Assembly: GCA_038255145.1 (NCBI GenBank)
Contig: JBBSLP010000001.1
Location: 124,001-188,000 of the forward strand
Origin: WHTX01 sp038255145
GTDB taxonomy: Bacteria > Actinomycetota > Acidimicrobiia > Acidimicrobiales > CAIXPF01
Length of the DNA stretch: 64,000 bases
Direction: 5' to 3'
Shown here: one piece after another, positions 23,827 to 31,634 of the stretch
Layout: the number at the start of each line of letters is the position of its first letter
Position numbering within the stretch: position 1 is the first letter of the stretch
The notes under the pieces: generated by a model
Told to the model about the DNA's origin: nothing
The model's database searches: none
Seen by the model: the letters and a program-made list of their open reading frames with translations, nothing else
Made by a program: the position numbers and the translations under genes

Positions 23827-25368
23827 ATGAGCAGCACCATGACCGATCTGCCGCGCGCCGGGATGCGCCAGTGGCTGGGCCTGGCCGTGCTCACCCTGCC
23901 CGTGCTCCTCATCGCCGTGGACAACACGGTGCTGGCCTTCAGCGTCCCCACCCTCAGCCAGGCGCTGGAGCCGTCGAGCGCCCAGCTGCTGTGGATCGTG
24001 GACATCTACTCGTTCGTGCTCGCCGGCCTGCTCGTCACCATGGGCAACCTCGGCGATCGCATCGGCCGACGGCGCCTCCTCATGATCGGGGCCGCCGGCT
24101 TCAGCGTGGCCTCCATCCTGGCCGCCTTCGCTCCCGACGCCGCCACCCTGATCGCGGCGAGGGCCCTGCTGGGCGTGGCCGGGGCCACCCTCATGCCCTC
24201 GACCCTGTCGCTCCTGCGCAACATCTTCGTGCACGACGACCAGCGCCGCTTCGCCATCGCCACGTGGTCGACCATGTTTGCCGTGGGCAGCGCCGCGGGG
24301 CCCATCATCGGTGGCTGGCTGCTCGAGCACTACTGGTGGGGGGCGGTGTTCCTGCTCGGTGTGCCCCTCACCGTGGGCCTGCTCGTGGTCAGCCCCTTCC
24401 TGCTGCCCGAGTCCAAGGACCCCGACCCCGGCCGCTGGGACCCGTTGTCCGCAGTCCTGTCCTTCGGGGCCATGCTCCCCTTCGTCTACGGCATCAAGAT
24501 GGCGGCCGAGCACGGTGTCGGGCTGACCTCGACCCTGGCCATGGCCATCGGCCTGGCCCTGGGCACGGTGTTCGTACGCCGCCAGCGCCGGGTGGCCAAC
24601 CCCATGATCGACGTCGTGCTCTTCGCCGACAGCCGGTTCCGGGCCGCGGTCACGGCCAACACCGTGGCCTTGTTCGCCTTCGCCGGCTGCCTGTTCTTCC
24701 TGACCCAGTACCTGCAGACCGTGCTCGGCCTCAGCCCCAGCCGGGCCGGCCTGGCTCTGGTCCCGGGCACGGCCGTCTCCGTCCTGTGCACCCTGTCCGC
24801 CGGTCGCCTGGCCCGCCGGTTCGGCGCCGCGGCGGTCATCTCGGCCGGCCTGGGCACGGCGGCCACGGGGTTCCTCATGCTGACCCAGCTGACGCCCGAC
24901 AGCGGACCGGGCCTGGCCGTAGGCGCGTACATGCTGATCAGTGCGGGCATCGGCGTGGCCATCGCCCTGACCGTGGACAGCATCATGGCCAACGTGCCCC
25001 CGGCCAAGGCCGGCGCCGGATCGGCGGTCAGCGAGACGGCCAACGAGCTGGGCATCGCCCTGGGCACGGCACTGCTGGGCAGCATCGTGCTCGCCGTCTA
25101 CCGGCGCACCATGGCCGGCGCCGACCTGGCCGGCATCGACCCCGGTGCCCTCGACGCGGCCAAGGAGACGCTGGGCGGCGCCGCCCACGCCGCGGACCAG
25201 CTGAGCCCGGCCGGGGCCCAGGCCCTCCTGGACGTGGCGGGTACCGCCTGCACCGACGGCATGCGCCTGGCTGCGGCGGCGGCGGCGGCGGCCACCCTGG
25301 GTGCGGCCATCATGGCGGCCCGGGCCCTGCGACCCCACGCCGTGCCTGCGGACGCCCCCGCCCACTGA
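23827..25368 (+). CDS. MFS multidrug exporter, DHA2 family (QacA/LfrA/SmvA type, 14 helices)
   Basis: 513 residues, the length of 14-helix DHA2 antiporters. Helix 1 carries LLIAVDNTVLAFSVPTLSQA with the membrane-embedded Asp typical of QacA-type cation exporters. Motif A is GNLGDRIGRRRLLMIG, motif C is visible as GSAAGPIIGGWLLEHYWWGAVF. The last third contains SGPGLAVGAYMLISAGIGVA and SAVSETANELGIALGTALLG, the latter a hallmark of the SmvA/LfrA subgroup. It should export lipophilic cations by proton antiport. Expression is probably controlled by the divergent TetR through the operator overlapping its -10. Confidence 0.94.
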   Translation: MSSTMTDLPRAGMRQWLGLAVLTLPVLLIAVDNTVLAFSVPTLSQALEPSSAQLLWIVDIYSFVLAGLLVTMGNLGDRIGRRRLLMIGAAGFSVASILAAFAPDAATLIAARALLGVAGATLMPSTLSLLRNIFVHDDQRRFAIATWSTMFAVGSAAGPIIGGWLLEHYWWGAVFLLGVPLTVGLLVVSPFLLPESKDPDPGRWDPLSAVLSFGAMLPFVYGIKMAAEHGVGLTSTLAMAIGLALGTVFVRRQRRVANPMIDVVLFADSRFRAAVTANTVALFAFAGCLFFLTQYLQTVLGLSPSRAGLALVPGTAVSVLCTLSAGRLARRFGAAAVISAGLGTAATGFLMLTQLTPDSGPGLAVGAYMLISAGIGVAIALTVDSIMANVPPAKAGAGSAVSETANELGIALGTALLGSIVLAVYRRTMAGADLAGIDPGALDAAKETLGGAAHAADQLSPAGAQALLDVAGTACTDGMRLAAAAAAAATLGAAIMAARALRPHAVPADAPAH

Positions 25369-25396
25369 GAGCCGGCGGTCGCCGACGATGCCGCCC

Positions 25397-27022
25397 CTAC
25401 ATCGGCGGCACGGCCCGGACACGGCGGGGGTTGGACGGCGGGCGGCGTCGGGGGCTGCGAGCCACGGCCTCGCACAGCACCGAGCGGGTTGCGGCAGGGT
25501 CGATGACGTCGTCGATGCCGAAGCCCTCGGCCGCTCGCAGGGCGTCGGCGCGGGACATGAAGTCGGCGATGATCTCCTCGCGGCGGCCCGCAGGATCAGC
25601 CGCCGCCGCGTACTCGCGCTTGAAGAGCACGTCGACGGCACCCTCGATGGACATGGCCGAGATCTGGGCCTGGGGCCAGGCCACGGCCAGCTCGGCGTGG
25701 TGGGACCGACCCCCGGCCATGGCGTAGTAGGCCAACCCGTAGCCCTTGCGCATGATCACCGAGTACCGGGGCACCGACGCCTGGCCCAGCTCCCACACCA
25801 GCCGGGCCGACCACTTGACCAGGTTGGACCGCTCCGCCCCCATGCCCACCAGGAACCCGGGCGTGTCCATCAGGTACACGAGCGGCAATCCGTAGGCGTC
25901 ACACAGACCCACGAAGCGGCTGGCCTTGGCGCAGGCCCCGGCGTCGAGCACCCCGGCCAGGTGCAGGGGCTGGTTGGCCACGAAGCCCACCGGCCGCCCG
26001 TCCAGCCGACCCAGGGCGGTGACCACGTTGCGGGCGTTGGTGGGTCGCAGCTCGAACACCGAGCCGACATCGGCCACGGCCTCGATCACCCGACGCACGT
26101 CGTAACCCCGGCGCAGGTTGGTGGGCACCAGGTCGACGAGCTCGGGACAGGGCCGGTCAGCCGGATCCCCCACCGACGACAGGGGCAGCTCGGCGGTGGC
26201 ACTGGCGGGGAAGTACGACAGGTAGCGACGGGCCGCGGCCAACGCCGCCTCGTCGCTGTCCACGGCCAGGTCGACAGCCCCGTTGCGGTCGGCCTGCAGC
26301 TCGGCCGAGCCCATGTCCTCGGCGGTGACGTCCTCGCCGACACCCGCCTTGACCAGGGCAGGACCGGCCATGCCGATGGTGGAGCCGCCCCGCACCATGA
26401 TGGTGCAGTCCGACAGCGCAGCCAGGTTCGCGGGCCCGGCGAAGCCCACGCCGGGGACGATGGACACCGTGGGCACCCAGCCCGACAGGCGCTCGATGGC
26501 GTCGAGCCAGCTGCCGATGCGCCACGCCCCACCGACGGCGAAGCTGCGGGCATCGAGGCCGTCCTGGATGCGGTGCCCACCCCCCTCCACGATCTGGATC
26601 AGCGGGTAACCACCCTCGTTGGCCAGGTCCATCATGCGGGTGGCCTTGTGCGACCCCGTCACCCCCATGGACCCCCCGGCCACCGAGGCGTCGATGGCGA
26701 CGATGGCCACCGGCCGCCCCTCGATGCGGGCCGTGCCGCACACGTGGCCATCGGCGGGGGCCACCAGGTCGGCGTTGAACACGTTGTCCCGCACCGGTCC
26801 GGCCAGCGCCCCCAGCTCGCGGAACGAGCCCGGGTCGACCAGGCCGGCCACCCGCTCCCGGCAGGTCATGCGCCCCGCGGCGTGGCTGCGTTCGGTGGCG
26901 GCGGGACGACCGGCATCCTCTGCGGCCAGGCGCACCGCCTCCACCGCCGCCAGCAACTCCCCCGACGACGCCGGTACGGCCGCCGCCGCAACCGCGACCG
27001 GCGTCGTGCCTCGCTCGACCAT
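25397..27022 (-). CDS. Acyl-CoA carboxylase carboxyltransferase (beta) subunit
   Basis: About 541 residues from ATG 27022 (GGGGGG eight bases upstream). Biotin-dependent carboxyltransferase motifs run through: RERVAGLVDPGSFRELGALA, VAIVAIDASVAGGSMGVTGS, GYPLIQIVEGGGHRIQDG, GPANLAALSDCTIMVRGGST, ALVKAGVGEDVTAEDMG, and in the C-half RPVGFVANQPLHLAGVLDAG, YLMDTPGFLVGMGAERSNLV, RKGYGLAYYAMAG and IEGAVDVLFKREY. It transfers CO2 from carboxybiotin to an acyl-CoA such as propionyl- or methylcrotonyl-like CoA; the oxyanion Gly pairs are intact. No biotin carboxylase or BCCP gene is adjacent, so partner subunits lie elsewhere. Confidence 0.93.
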   Translation of the reverse strand: MVERGTTPVAVAAAAVPASSGELLAAVEAVRLAAEDAGRPAATERSHAAGRMTCRERVAGLVDPGSFRELGALAGPVRDNVFNADLVAPADGHVCGTARIEGRPVAIVAIDASVAGGSMGVTGSHKATRMMDLANEGGYPLIQIVEGGGHRIQDGLDARSFAVGGAWRIGSWLDAIERLSGWVPTVSIVPGVGFAGPANLAALSDCTIMVRGGSTIGMAGPALVKAGVGEDVTAEDMGSAELQADRNGAVDLAVDSDEAALAAARRYLSYFPASATAELPLSSVGDPADRPCPELVDLVPTNLRRGYDVRRVIEAVADVGSVFELRPTNARNVVTALGRLDGRPVGFVANQPLHLAGVLDAGACAKASRFVGLCDAYGLPLVYLMDTPGFLVGMGAERSNLVKWSARLVWELGQASVPRYSVIMRKGYGLAYYAMAGGRSHHAELAVAWPQAQISAMSIEGAVDVLFKREYAAAADPAGRREEIIADFMSRADALRAAEGFGIDDVIDPAATRSVLCEAVARSPRRRPPSNPRRVRAVPPM

Positions 27023-27124
27023 GGACCGACCCCCCGGCTCGATGACGGCGCCCATCCTCACCCACGGGACGGGTGGGCGCCCAACGCCACGGCCGACCCG
27101 ACGGCGCGGGAGGATGGGGGGACC

Positions 27125-27736
27125 ATGGCCAACCCCCTCGACCTCCGCTTCCTGCTGTCGGCCCCCGACGCCGACCACCTGCCCCCCACCGTGGCCGAGG
27201 TGGCGGTGGCCGGTCGCTCCAACGTGGGCAAGTCCTCGCTGATCAACGCCCTGACCGGGCGGCGCAAGGACGTGGCCAAGGTGTCCAAGACCCCGGGGCG
27301 CACCCAGCTGCTCAACCTGTTCGACGTCGACCCCGACACCAGGGACGGGACGTCGCGGGGCACGCTCGTCGACCTGCCCGGCTACGGCTACGCGGCGGTG
27401 CCCGGGCGCATCCGGGCCACGTGGGGGCCCATGATCGAGGGCTACCTGGAGAACCGGGAACAGCTGGTCATGATCATGCTGCTCGTCGACGGCGAGATCG
27501 GGCCCACCAAGTTGGACCTGCAGATGCTGGGCTGGATGCGCGAGCTGGCCCTGCCCCACAGCGTGATCGCCACCAAGCACGACAAGGTCAAGGCCAGCGT
27601 GCGGGAGAAGCGCAAGCGCGAGCTGGCCGAGGCGTGCCAGCTCCAGCCCGGGGACGTGGTGTGGGTCAGCGCAGCCAAGAACATCGGCATCGACCGCCTG
27701 CGCGACCTGGTCCGCCTGTGGCTGTCCCTGGGGTGA
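27125..27736 (+). CDS. engB: Ribosome-biogenesis GTPase EngB/YsxC
   Basis: 203 residues from ATG 27125 with GGAGGATGGGGG just upstream. G1 is GRSNVGKSSLINALTG, G2 region VSKTPGRTQLLNLF, G3 DLPGYGYAAVP, G4 TKHDK (in place of the usual TKxDK) and G5 VSAAKNIG. The PGYGYA loop is specific to EngB. The enzyme binds GTP and assists maturation of the large ribosomal subunit in the cytoplasm. It is divergent from the carboxyltransferase gene. Confidence 0.95.
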   Translation: MANPLDLRFLLSAPDADHLPPTVAEVAVAGRSNVGKSSLINALTGRRKDVAKVSKTPGRTQLLNLFDVDPDTRDGTSRGTLVDLPGYGYAAVPGRIRATWGPMIEGYLENREQLVMIMLLVDGEIGPTKLDLQMLGWMRELALPHSVIATKHDKVKASVREKRKRELAEACQLQPGDVVWVSAAKNIGIDRLRDLVRLWLSLG

Positions 27737-27901
27737 AGCCGCACGTCACACCTCGGATCGCGGTGCAGAGGTGCTGAGGCGAGTACCTTCTCTACGCCAC
27801 CAGAGAACTGGTCGGGAGCCGGTCACCTGAGCCTTCCACCAGACGCACGGCGGCTGATCACCGCAGCGACCGCCCGCTGTGGTGTCCGTGACACGTCAGT
27901 C

Positions 27902-27919
27902 CGGGGCCCTCGGGCCCCG
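27902..27919 (+). promoter_or_regulatory. Hairpin in the 5' leader of the DEAD-box helicase gene
   Basis: A perfect 8-bp GC stem (cggggccc / gggccccg) with a two-base centre ends four bases before the ribosome-binding site GGAGGAA. The 201-nt gap 27737-27937 holds no gene. Hairpins beside the Shine-Dalgarno are common in cold-inducible helicase leaders, so it may tune translation or act as an attenuator. Confidence 0.5.
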
Positions 27920-27937
27920 AGACGGAGGAAGCCCCAG

Positions 27938-29761
27938 ATGACCCCCGAACTCCCGAACGACGCGGCCGACGCGGCCGTGAACCCTCTCGATGCCCCCTCG
28001 ATCGCGGCGATCGATGCCGACAGCGACACCGCTGACGACAGCGACACCGACGCTGACACCGTGGGCCTCCCCGACTCCTTCGCCATCGGCTTCGCCGAGC
28101 TCGGCCTGCGTCCCGAGCTGCTCAAGACGCTGATCGACCTGGGCTACGAAGAGCCCACCCCCATCCAGCGTGAGTCGATCCCGCCGCTGATCGAGGGGCG
28201 TGACCTGCTCGGCCAGGCGGCCACGGGCACGGGCAAGACGGCGGCCTTCGCCCTGCCCGCCCTCCAGCGCCTGGCCGCCCGCGAGGGTCGCCCCCCGACC
28301 GAGCCCCTGGCCCTGGTCCTCGTGCCCACCCGTGAGCTGGCCATGCAGGTCTCCGAGGCCTTCACCGGCTACGGCCGTGAGCTCGGCGCCCGGGTGCTGT
28401 CGGTGTACGGCGGTTCCCCCATCTCCAGCCAGCTCCACGCCCTGCACCGCGGCGTCGACGTGGTGGTGGCCACCCCGGGCCGGGCCCTCGACCACATCCG
28501 CCGGGGTTCCCTGCCCCTGCACGCCATCGAGGTCGTCGTCCTCGACGAGGCCGACGAGATGCTCGACATGGGCTTCGCCGAGGACATCGAAGCCATCCTG
28601 GCCGAGACCCCCGAGTCCCGTCAGACCGTCCTCTTCTCGGCCACCATGCCCCCCCGCATCGACGGCATCGCCCGCCGCCACCTACGCGATCCCATCCGCA
28701 TCCGCATCGCGGCCCGCACCGTCGAGGCCGGTGAGGCTCCCCTGGTCCGCGAGCAGGCCTACCTGGTGCACCGCCACCACAAGGCTGCGGCCCTGGGCCG
28801 GGTGCTGGACATGGAGTCCCCCGCCGCCGCCCTCGTCTTCTGCCGCACCCGCAACGAGGTCGACGAGCTGACCGAGGCCCTCAACGGCCGTGGCTACCGG
28901 GCCGAGGCCCTGCACGGCGGCATGGGCCAGGAGCAGCGGGACCGGGTCATGTCCCGCCTGCGGGCGGGCACGGCCAACCTGCTCGTGGCCACCGACGTCG
29001 CCGCCCGCGGCCTCGACGTCGAACAGCTCAGCCACGTCGTCAACTACGACGTGCCCTCGGCCCCCGAGGCCTACGTGCACCGCATCGGCCGGGTGGGCCG
29101 GGCCGGTCGTGAGGGCGTGGCCATCACCCTGGTCGACCCCCGCGAGCACCGGCTGCTGGAGAACATCGAGCGCATCACCCGGCGCCGCATCAGCATGGCC
29201 AAGGTGCCCACGGTGGCCGACCTGCAGGCCCGCCGCCTGGACCAGACCGTGGCCACCCTGCGCCAGACCATCCTCGACGGTGACCTCGAGCCCTTCCGGG
29301 CCGTGCTGCTGGGCCTGAGCGACGAGTTCGACCCCATGGACGTGGCCCTTGCCGCGGTGAAGCTGGCCCGTGACGCCAGCGGGGCCGCAGCCGACGAGCA
29401 GGAGATCCCCGACGCCGCCCTGCGGTCCAGCCGGGGCCCCGTGCGTGACCGTCCCCGTCCCGGCGCCCCCGGTGGTCGCGAGGGTGGGCCCCGTCCCCCC
29501 CGGGCCCCCATGGCCAACATGACCCGCCTCTACGTGGGGGCCGGGCGCAGCTCGGGCATCCGACCCCAGGACCTGGTGGGAGCCATCGCCGGCGAGTCCC
29601 GCCTCAGCGGGCGCGACATCGGCGCCATCGAGATCGCCGACCGCTTCTCCCTCGTCGAGGTACCCGACGCCGCCGCCGACGAGGTCATCGAGGCCCTGCG
29701 CGGCAGCACCATCAAGGGCAAGAAGACCACCATCCGCCGGGAGCGCTTCGAAGGCCGCTGA
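27938..29761 (+). CDS. deaD: DEAD-box ATP-dependent RNA helicase (DeaD/CsdA)
   Basis: 607 residues. After an Asp/Ala-rich leader (~45 residues) come the Q motif (GYEEPTPIQRESIP), Walker A ATGTGKTAAF, Ia PTRELAMQ, Ib TPGRALDHI, DEAD in VVLDEADEMLDMGF, SAT in FSATMPPRI, and in domain 2 VFCRTRNEVDEL, ATDVAARGLDV and HRIGRVGRAGREG. The C-terminus is a DbpA-type RNA-binding domain (MTRLYVGAGRSSGIRPQDLV ... IEIADRFSLVEVP) after an Arg/Pro/Gly-rich linker. It unwinds structured RNA in ribosome assembly and mRNA decay, particularly in the cold. A long leader with a hairpin and a strong GGAGGAA precedes it. Confidence 0.97.
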   Translation: MTPELPNDAADAAVNPLDAPSIAAIDADSDTADDSDTDADTVGLPDSFAIGFAELGLRPELLKTLIDLGYEEPTPIQRESIPPLIEGRDLLGQAATGTGKTAAFALPALQRLAAREGRPPTEPLALVLVPTRELAMQVSEAFTGYGRELGARVLSVYGGSPISSQLHALHRGVDVVVATPGRALDHIRRGSLPLHAIEVVVLDEADEMLDMGFAEDIEAILAETPESRQTVLFSATMPPRIDGIARRHLRDPIRIRIAARTVEAGEAPLVREQAYLVHRHHKAAALGRVLDMESPAAALVFCRTRNEVDELTEALNGRGYRAEALHGGMGQEQRDRVMSRLRAGTANLLVATDVAARGLDVEQLSHVVNYDVPSAPEAYVHRIGRVGRAGREGVAITLVDPREHRLLENIERITRRRISMAKVPTVADLQARRLDQTVATLRQTILDGDLEPFRAVLLGLSDEFDPMDVALAAVKLARDASGAAADEQEIPDAALRSSRGPVRDRPRPGAPGGREGGPRPPRAPMANMTRLYVGAGRSSGIRPQDLVGAIAGESRLSGRDIGAIEIADRFSLVEVPDAAADEVIEALRGSTIKGKKTTIRRERFEGR

Positions 29762-29791
29762 TCAGCGGTCGGACCTGCGGATCCGACGGTC

Positions 29792-29829
29792 GCCGAGGGG
29801 GTGGTGGCGACGGCCACCGCCCCCTCGGC
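29792..29829. terminator. Bidirectional terminator-like hairpin after deaD
   Basis: A 16-bp stem with one G-T mismatch (gccgagggggtggtgg / ccaccgccccctcggc) and a six-base loop lies between the convergent deaD and phosphatase genes, starting 30 nt after the deaD stop. A smaller hairpin (gtcgga/tccgac, 29768-29787) precedes it. Confidence 0.75.
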
Positions 29830-29832
29830 GCG

Positions 29833-30615
29833 TCAGGCCGACGGTTCGATCACCAGCTGGCGCCAGGCGGTGACGTCGGCCTCGGCCACGCCGTGGGCGG
29901 TGAACCAGCCCGCGGCCCCGCCCCAGCCAGCCACCAGATCGGCCAGGAAGGCCTCCATGGTCGCCGCGGGGGCACCGAAGGAGAACGCCGTGGCCGCGGC
30001 GGCCACGTCCTGGAAGTGCTGGGCGCCGCTGAGCCGGGCGACGATGCGCTCCATGCGCCCTCCGGTGGCGGCGTAGTCGGCCACGATGGTGGCCCGGTCG
30101 ACCCCGGCGGCGTCGAGCAGCAGGGCCACCAGCACCCCGGTGCGATCCTTGCCCGCCGAGCAGTGGACCAGGGCTGGGGTGCCTCCCGGGGCCACGATGG
30201 CCTCCAGTGCCGCGGTGAAGGCGGTCGCCCCCACTTCGAGCAGGTGCACGTAGCCGTCGGCCATGATCTGGGCCACGTCGTCGCCCGCGACCAGGCGGCG
30301 CTGGCGCTCCTCGCTGCGCTGCACCAGGACCTCATCGGTGATGACGTCGAGCTCGGTGTAGGCCATGTCCATGCGGCCCAGCCCGCCCCGGCCCCGCTCC
30401 AGGCGCTCGGACCCGCTGCGCAGGTCGACCACGTGGGCCAGGCCCCGCTCGTGCACCAGTTGGGCCACATCAGGGCCGGTCAGGGCATCGAGGGCGTCGG
30501 CTCGCAGCAGCACCCCGGGCCGGGTCACCCCGCCCTCGGCCGGCAGGCCACCCAGGTCACGGACGTTGCACGCCCCCTCCAGCTCGATCCACGAGAGCAC
30601 CACGTCACCAAACAT
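29833..30615 (-). CDS. Tyrosine/serine protein phosphatase (DSP/PtpB-like)
   Basis: 260 residues. The N-terminal ACNVRDLGGLPAEGGVTRPG is the hallmark opening of the MptpB/Iphp family. The P-loop is VHCSAGKDRTGVLVALLLDA (Cys-x5-Arg; about residue 150), with the catalytic Cys and the AGKDRTG form typical of phosphotyrosine/phosphoinositide phosphatases. Substrate is unknown; no secretion signal is seen. TAGGGT six bases before the ATG suggests its own leaderless promoter rather than read-through from the chemosensory operon, whose last gene ends 53 bases upstream. Confidence 0.92.
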   Translation of the reverse strand: MFGDVVLSWIELEGACNVRDLGGLPAEGGVTRPGVLLRADALDALTGPDVAQLVHERGLAHVVDLRSGSERLERGRGGLGRMDMAYTELDVITDEVLVQRSEERQRRLVAGDDVAQIMADGYVHLLEVGATAFTAALEAIVAPGGTPALVHCSAGKDRTGVLVALLLDAAGVDRATIVADYAATGGRMERIVARLSGAQHFQDVAAAATAFSFGAPAATMEAFLADLVAGWGGAAGWFTAHGVAEADVTAWRQLVIEPSA

Positions 30616-30668
30616 GGCAGGACCCTACGGCGGCGACGACCGCGGCCATCGACCGCTCCACCCGCTGT

Positions 30669-31634
30669 TCACCCCATGATCACCCGGTCGCGACCGGTGC
30701 GCTTGGCCTCGTACAGGGCCCGGTCCGCCCGCTCGAGCACCACGGGCGAGGGCTCGTCGAGGGTGAAGGCGCAACCCACGCTGATGGTGACGGGCACCGG
30801 GGGGGCATCGACCTCGTAGGTCACCGGGCTCTCGGCCACCGCCGCCCGTAGGCGTTCGCCCAGCCGGGCCACGCCGCCGGCTGGGGAGTGGGGGGCGATG
30901 ACGAGGAACTCCTCGCCGCCCCAACGACCGACGACGTCTCCCTCACGCACCACCGTGGCCAGGCGCCGGGCCACCTCGACGAGCACGGCGTCGCCCACGG
31001 GGTGGCCGTAGGTGTCGTTCACGGCCTTGAAGTGGTCGACGTCGACGATGGCCAGGCCCATGGGGATGGCGTGGCGACGGGCGTTGGCCGAGAACTCGAT
31101 GAGGCGCTCCTCGAGGTGGCGGCGGTTGGCCAACCCGGTCAGGGCGTCGATCCGCGACATGCGGTCGAGCTCCTGGTTGCGTCGCCGCAGCTCGTCCTGG
31201 AGGCGCTTGACCCGGGCCGCCGCCCCCACCCGGGCGATGAGCTCAGGCCCCTCGAAGGGCTTGCGCAGGTAGTCGTGGGCCCCGAGCTCCAGGGCCCGGA
31301 CCACGTCGCGGACCCCCTCCCGACCGGTGAGGAAGACGACGGGCAGATCGGCGAGGGCAGGGTCGTGCTTCAGCGCAGCCAGGACCTCGAACCCGCTCCG
31401 CCGGGGCATCTCCAGGGAGAGCACGACCACGTCAGGGGCGCCTTCCTGGCAGCTGCGCAGGGCGGCGTCGCCGTCGGTGGCCTCCAGCACCCGGTAGCCC
31501 TGGGCCTCGAGCGTCTCGCGCACCACGGCCCGCACCACCATGGAGTCGTCGGCCACCAGCACGGTGTCCCGCACCTCTCCACCGCCGTCGCGCCCGCCGC
31601 CCGCCGCCCCGCCCACCCCGTCGTCCACCGACAT
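30669..31634 (-). CDS. Receiver-GGDEF diguanylate cyclase (WspR/PleD-like) with a Ser in place of the phospho-acceptor Asp
   Basis: 321 residues from ATG 31634, which shares its A with the stop of cheR (TGATG). Receiver domain about 24-140: acidic pair DD (29-30), FLTG, and Lys in KPF (125) are present, but the acceptor position reads VVVLSLEMP with Ser73 instead of Asp. A helical linker RVKRLQDELRRRNQELDRMS leads to the GGDEF domain (161-321): DALTGLANRRHLEERL, IVDVDHFKAVNDTYGH and the active loop RWGGEEFLVI, with an inhibitory RxxD site (REGD, 230-233) five residues before it. It should make c-di-GMP with product inhibition. As last gene of a Che-type operon it is the likely output, but canonical phospho-activation is not possible at Ser73. 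Confidence 0.93.
   Translation of the reverse strand: MSVDDGVGGAAGGGRDGGGEVRDTVLVADDSMVVRAVVRETLEAQGYRVLEATDGDAALRSCQEGAPDVVVLSLEMPRRSGFEVLAALKHDPALADLPVVFLTGREGVRDVVRALELGAHDYLRKPFEGPELIARVGAAARVKRLQDELRRRNQELDRMSRIDALTGLANRRHLEERLIEFSANARRHAIPMGLAIVDVDHFKAVNDTYGHPVGDAVLVEVARRLATVVREGDVVGRWGGEEFLVIAPHSPAGGVARLGERLRAAVAESPVTYEVDAPPVPVTISVGCAFTLDEPSPVVLERADRALYEAKRTGRDRVIMG

Noticed and set aside
27023..27580. N-terminal extension of the carboxyltransferase frame over the EngB gene
   Set aside because: EngB on the plus strand is certain; the extension has only low-complexity sequence, and ATG 27022 gives a normal carboxyltransferase length.
27737..27937. tRNA or riboswitch in the gap before deaD
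   Set aside because: No cloverleaf or CCA-type end is visible, and no known riboswitch core is recognised; only a single short hairpin is supported.
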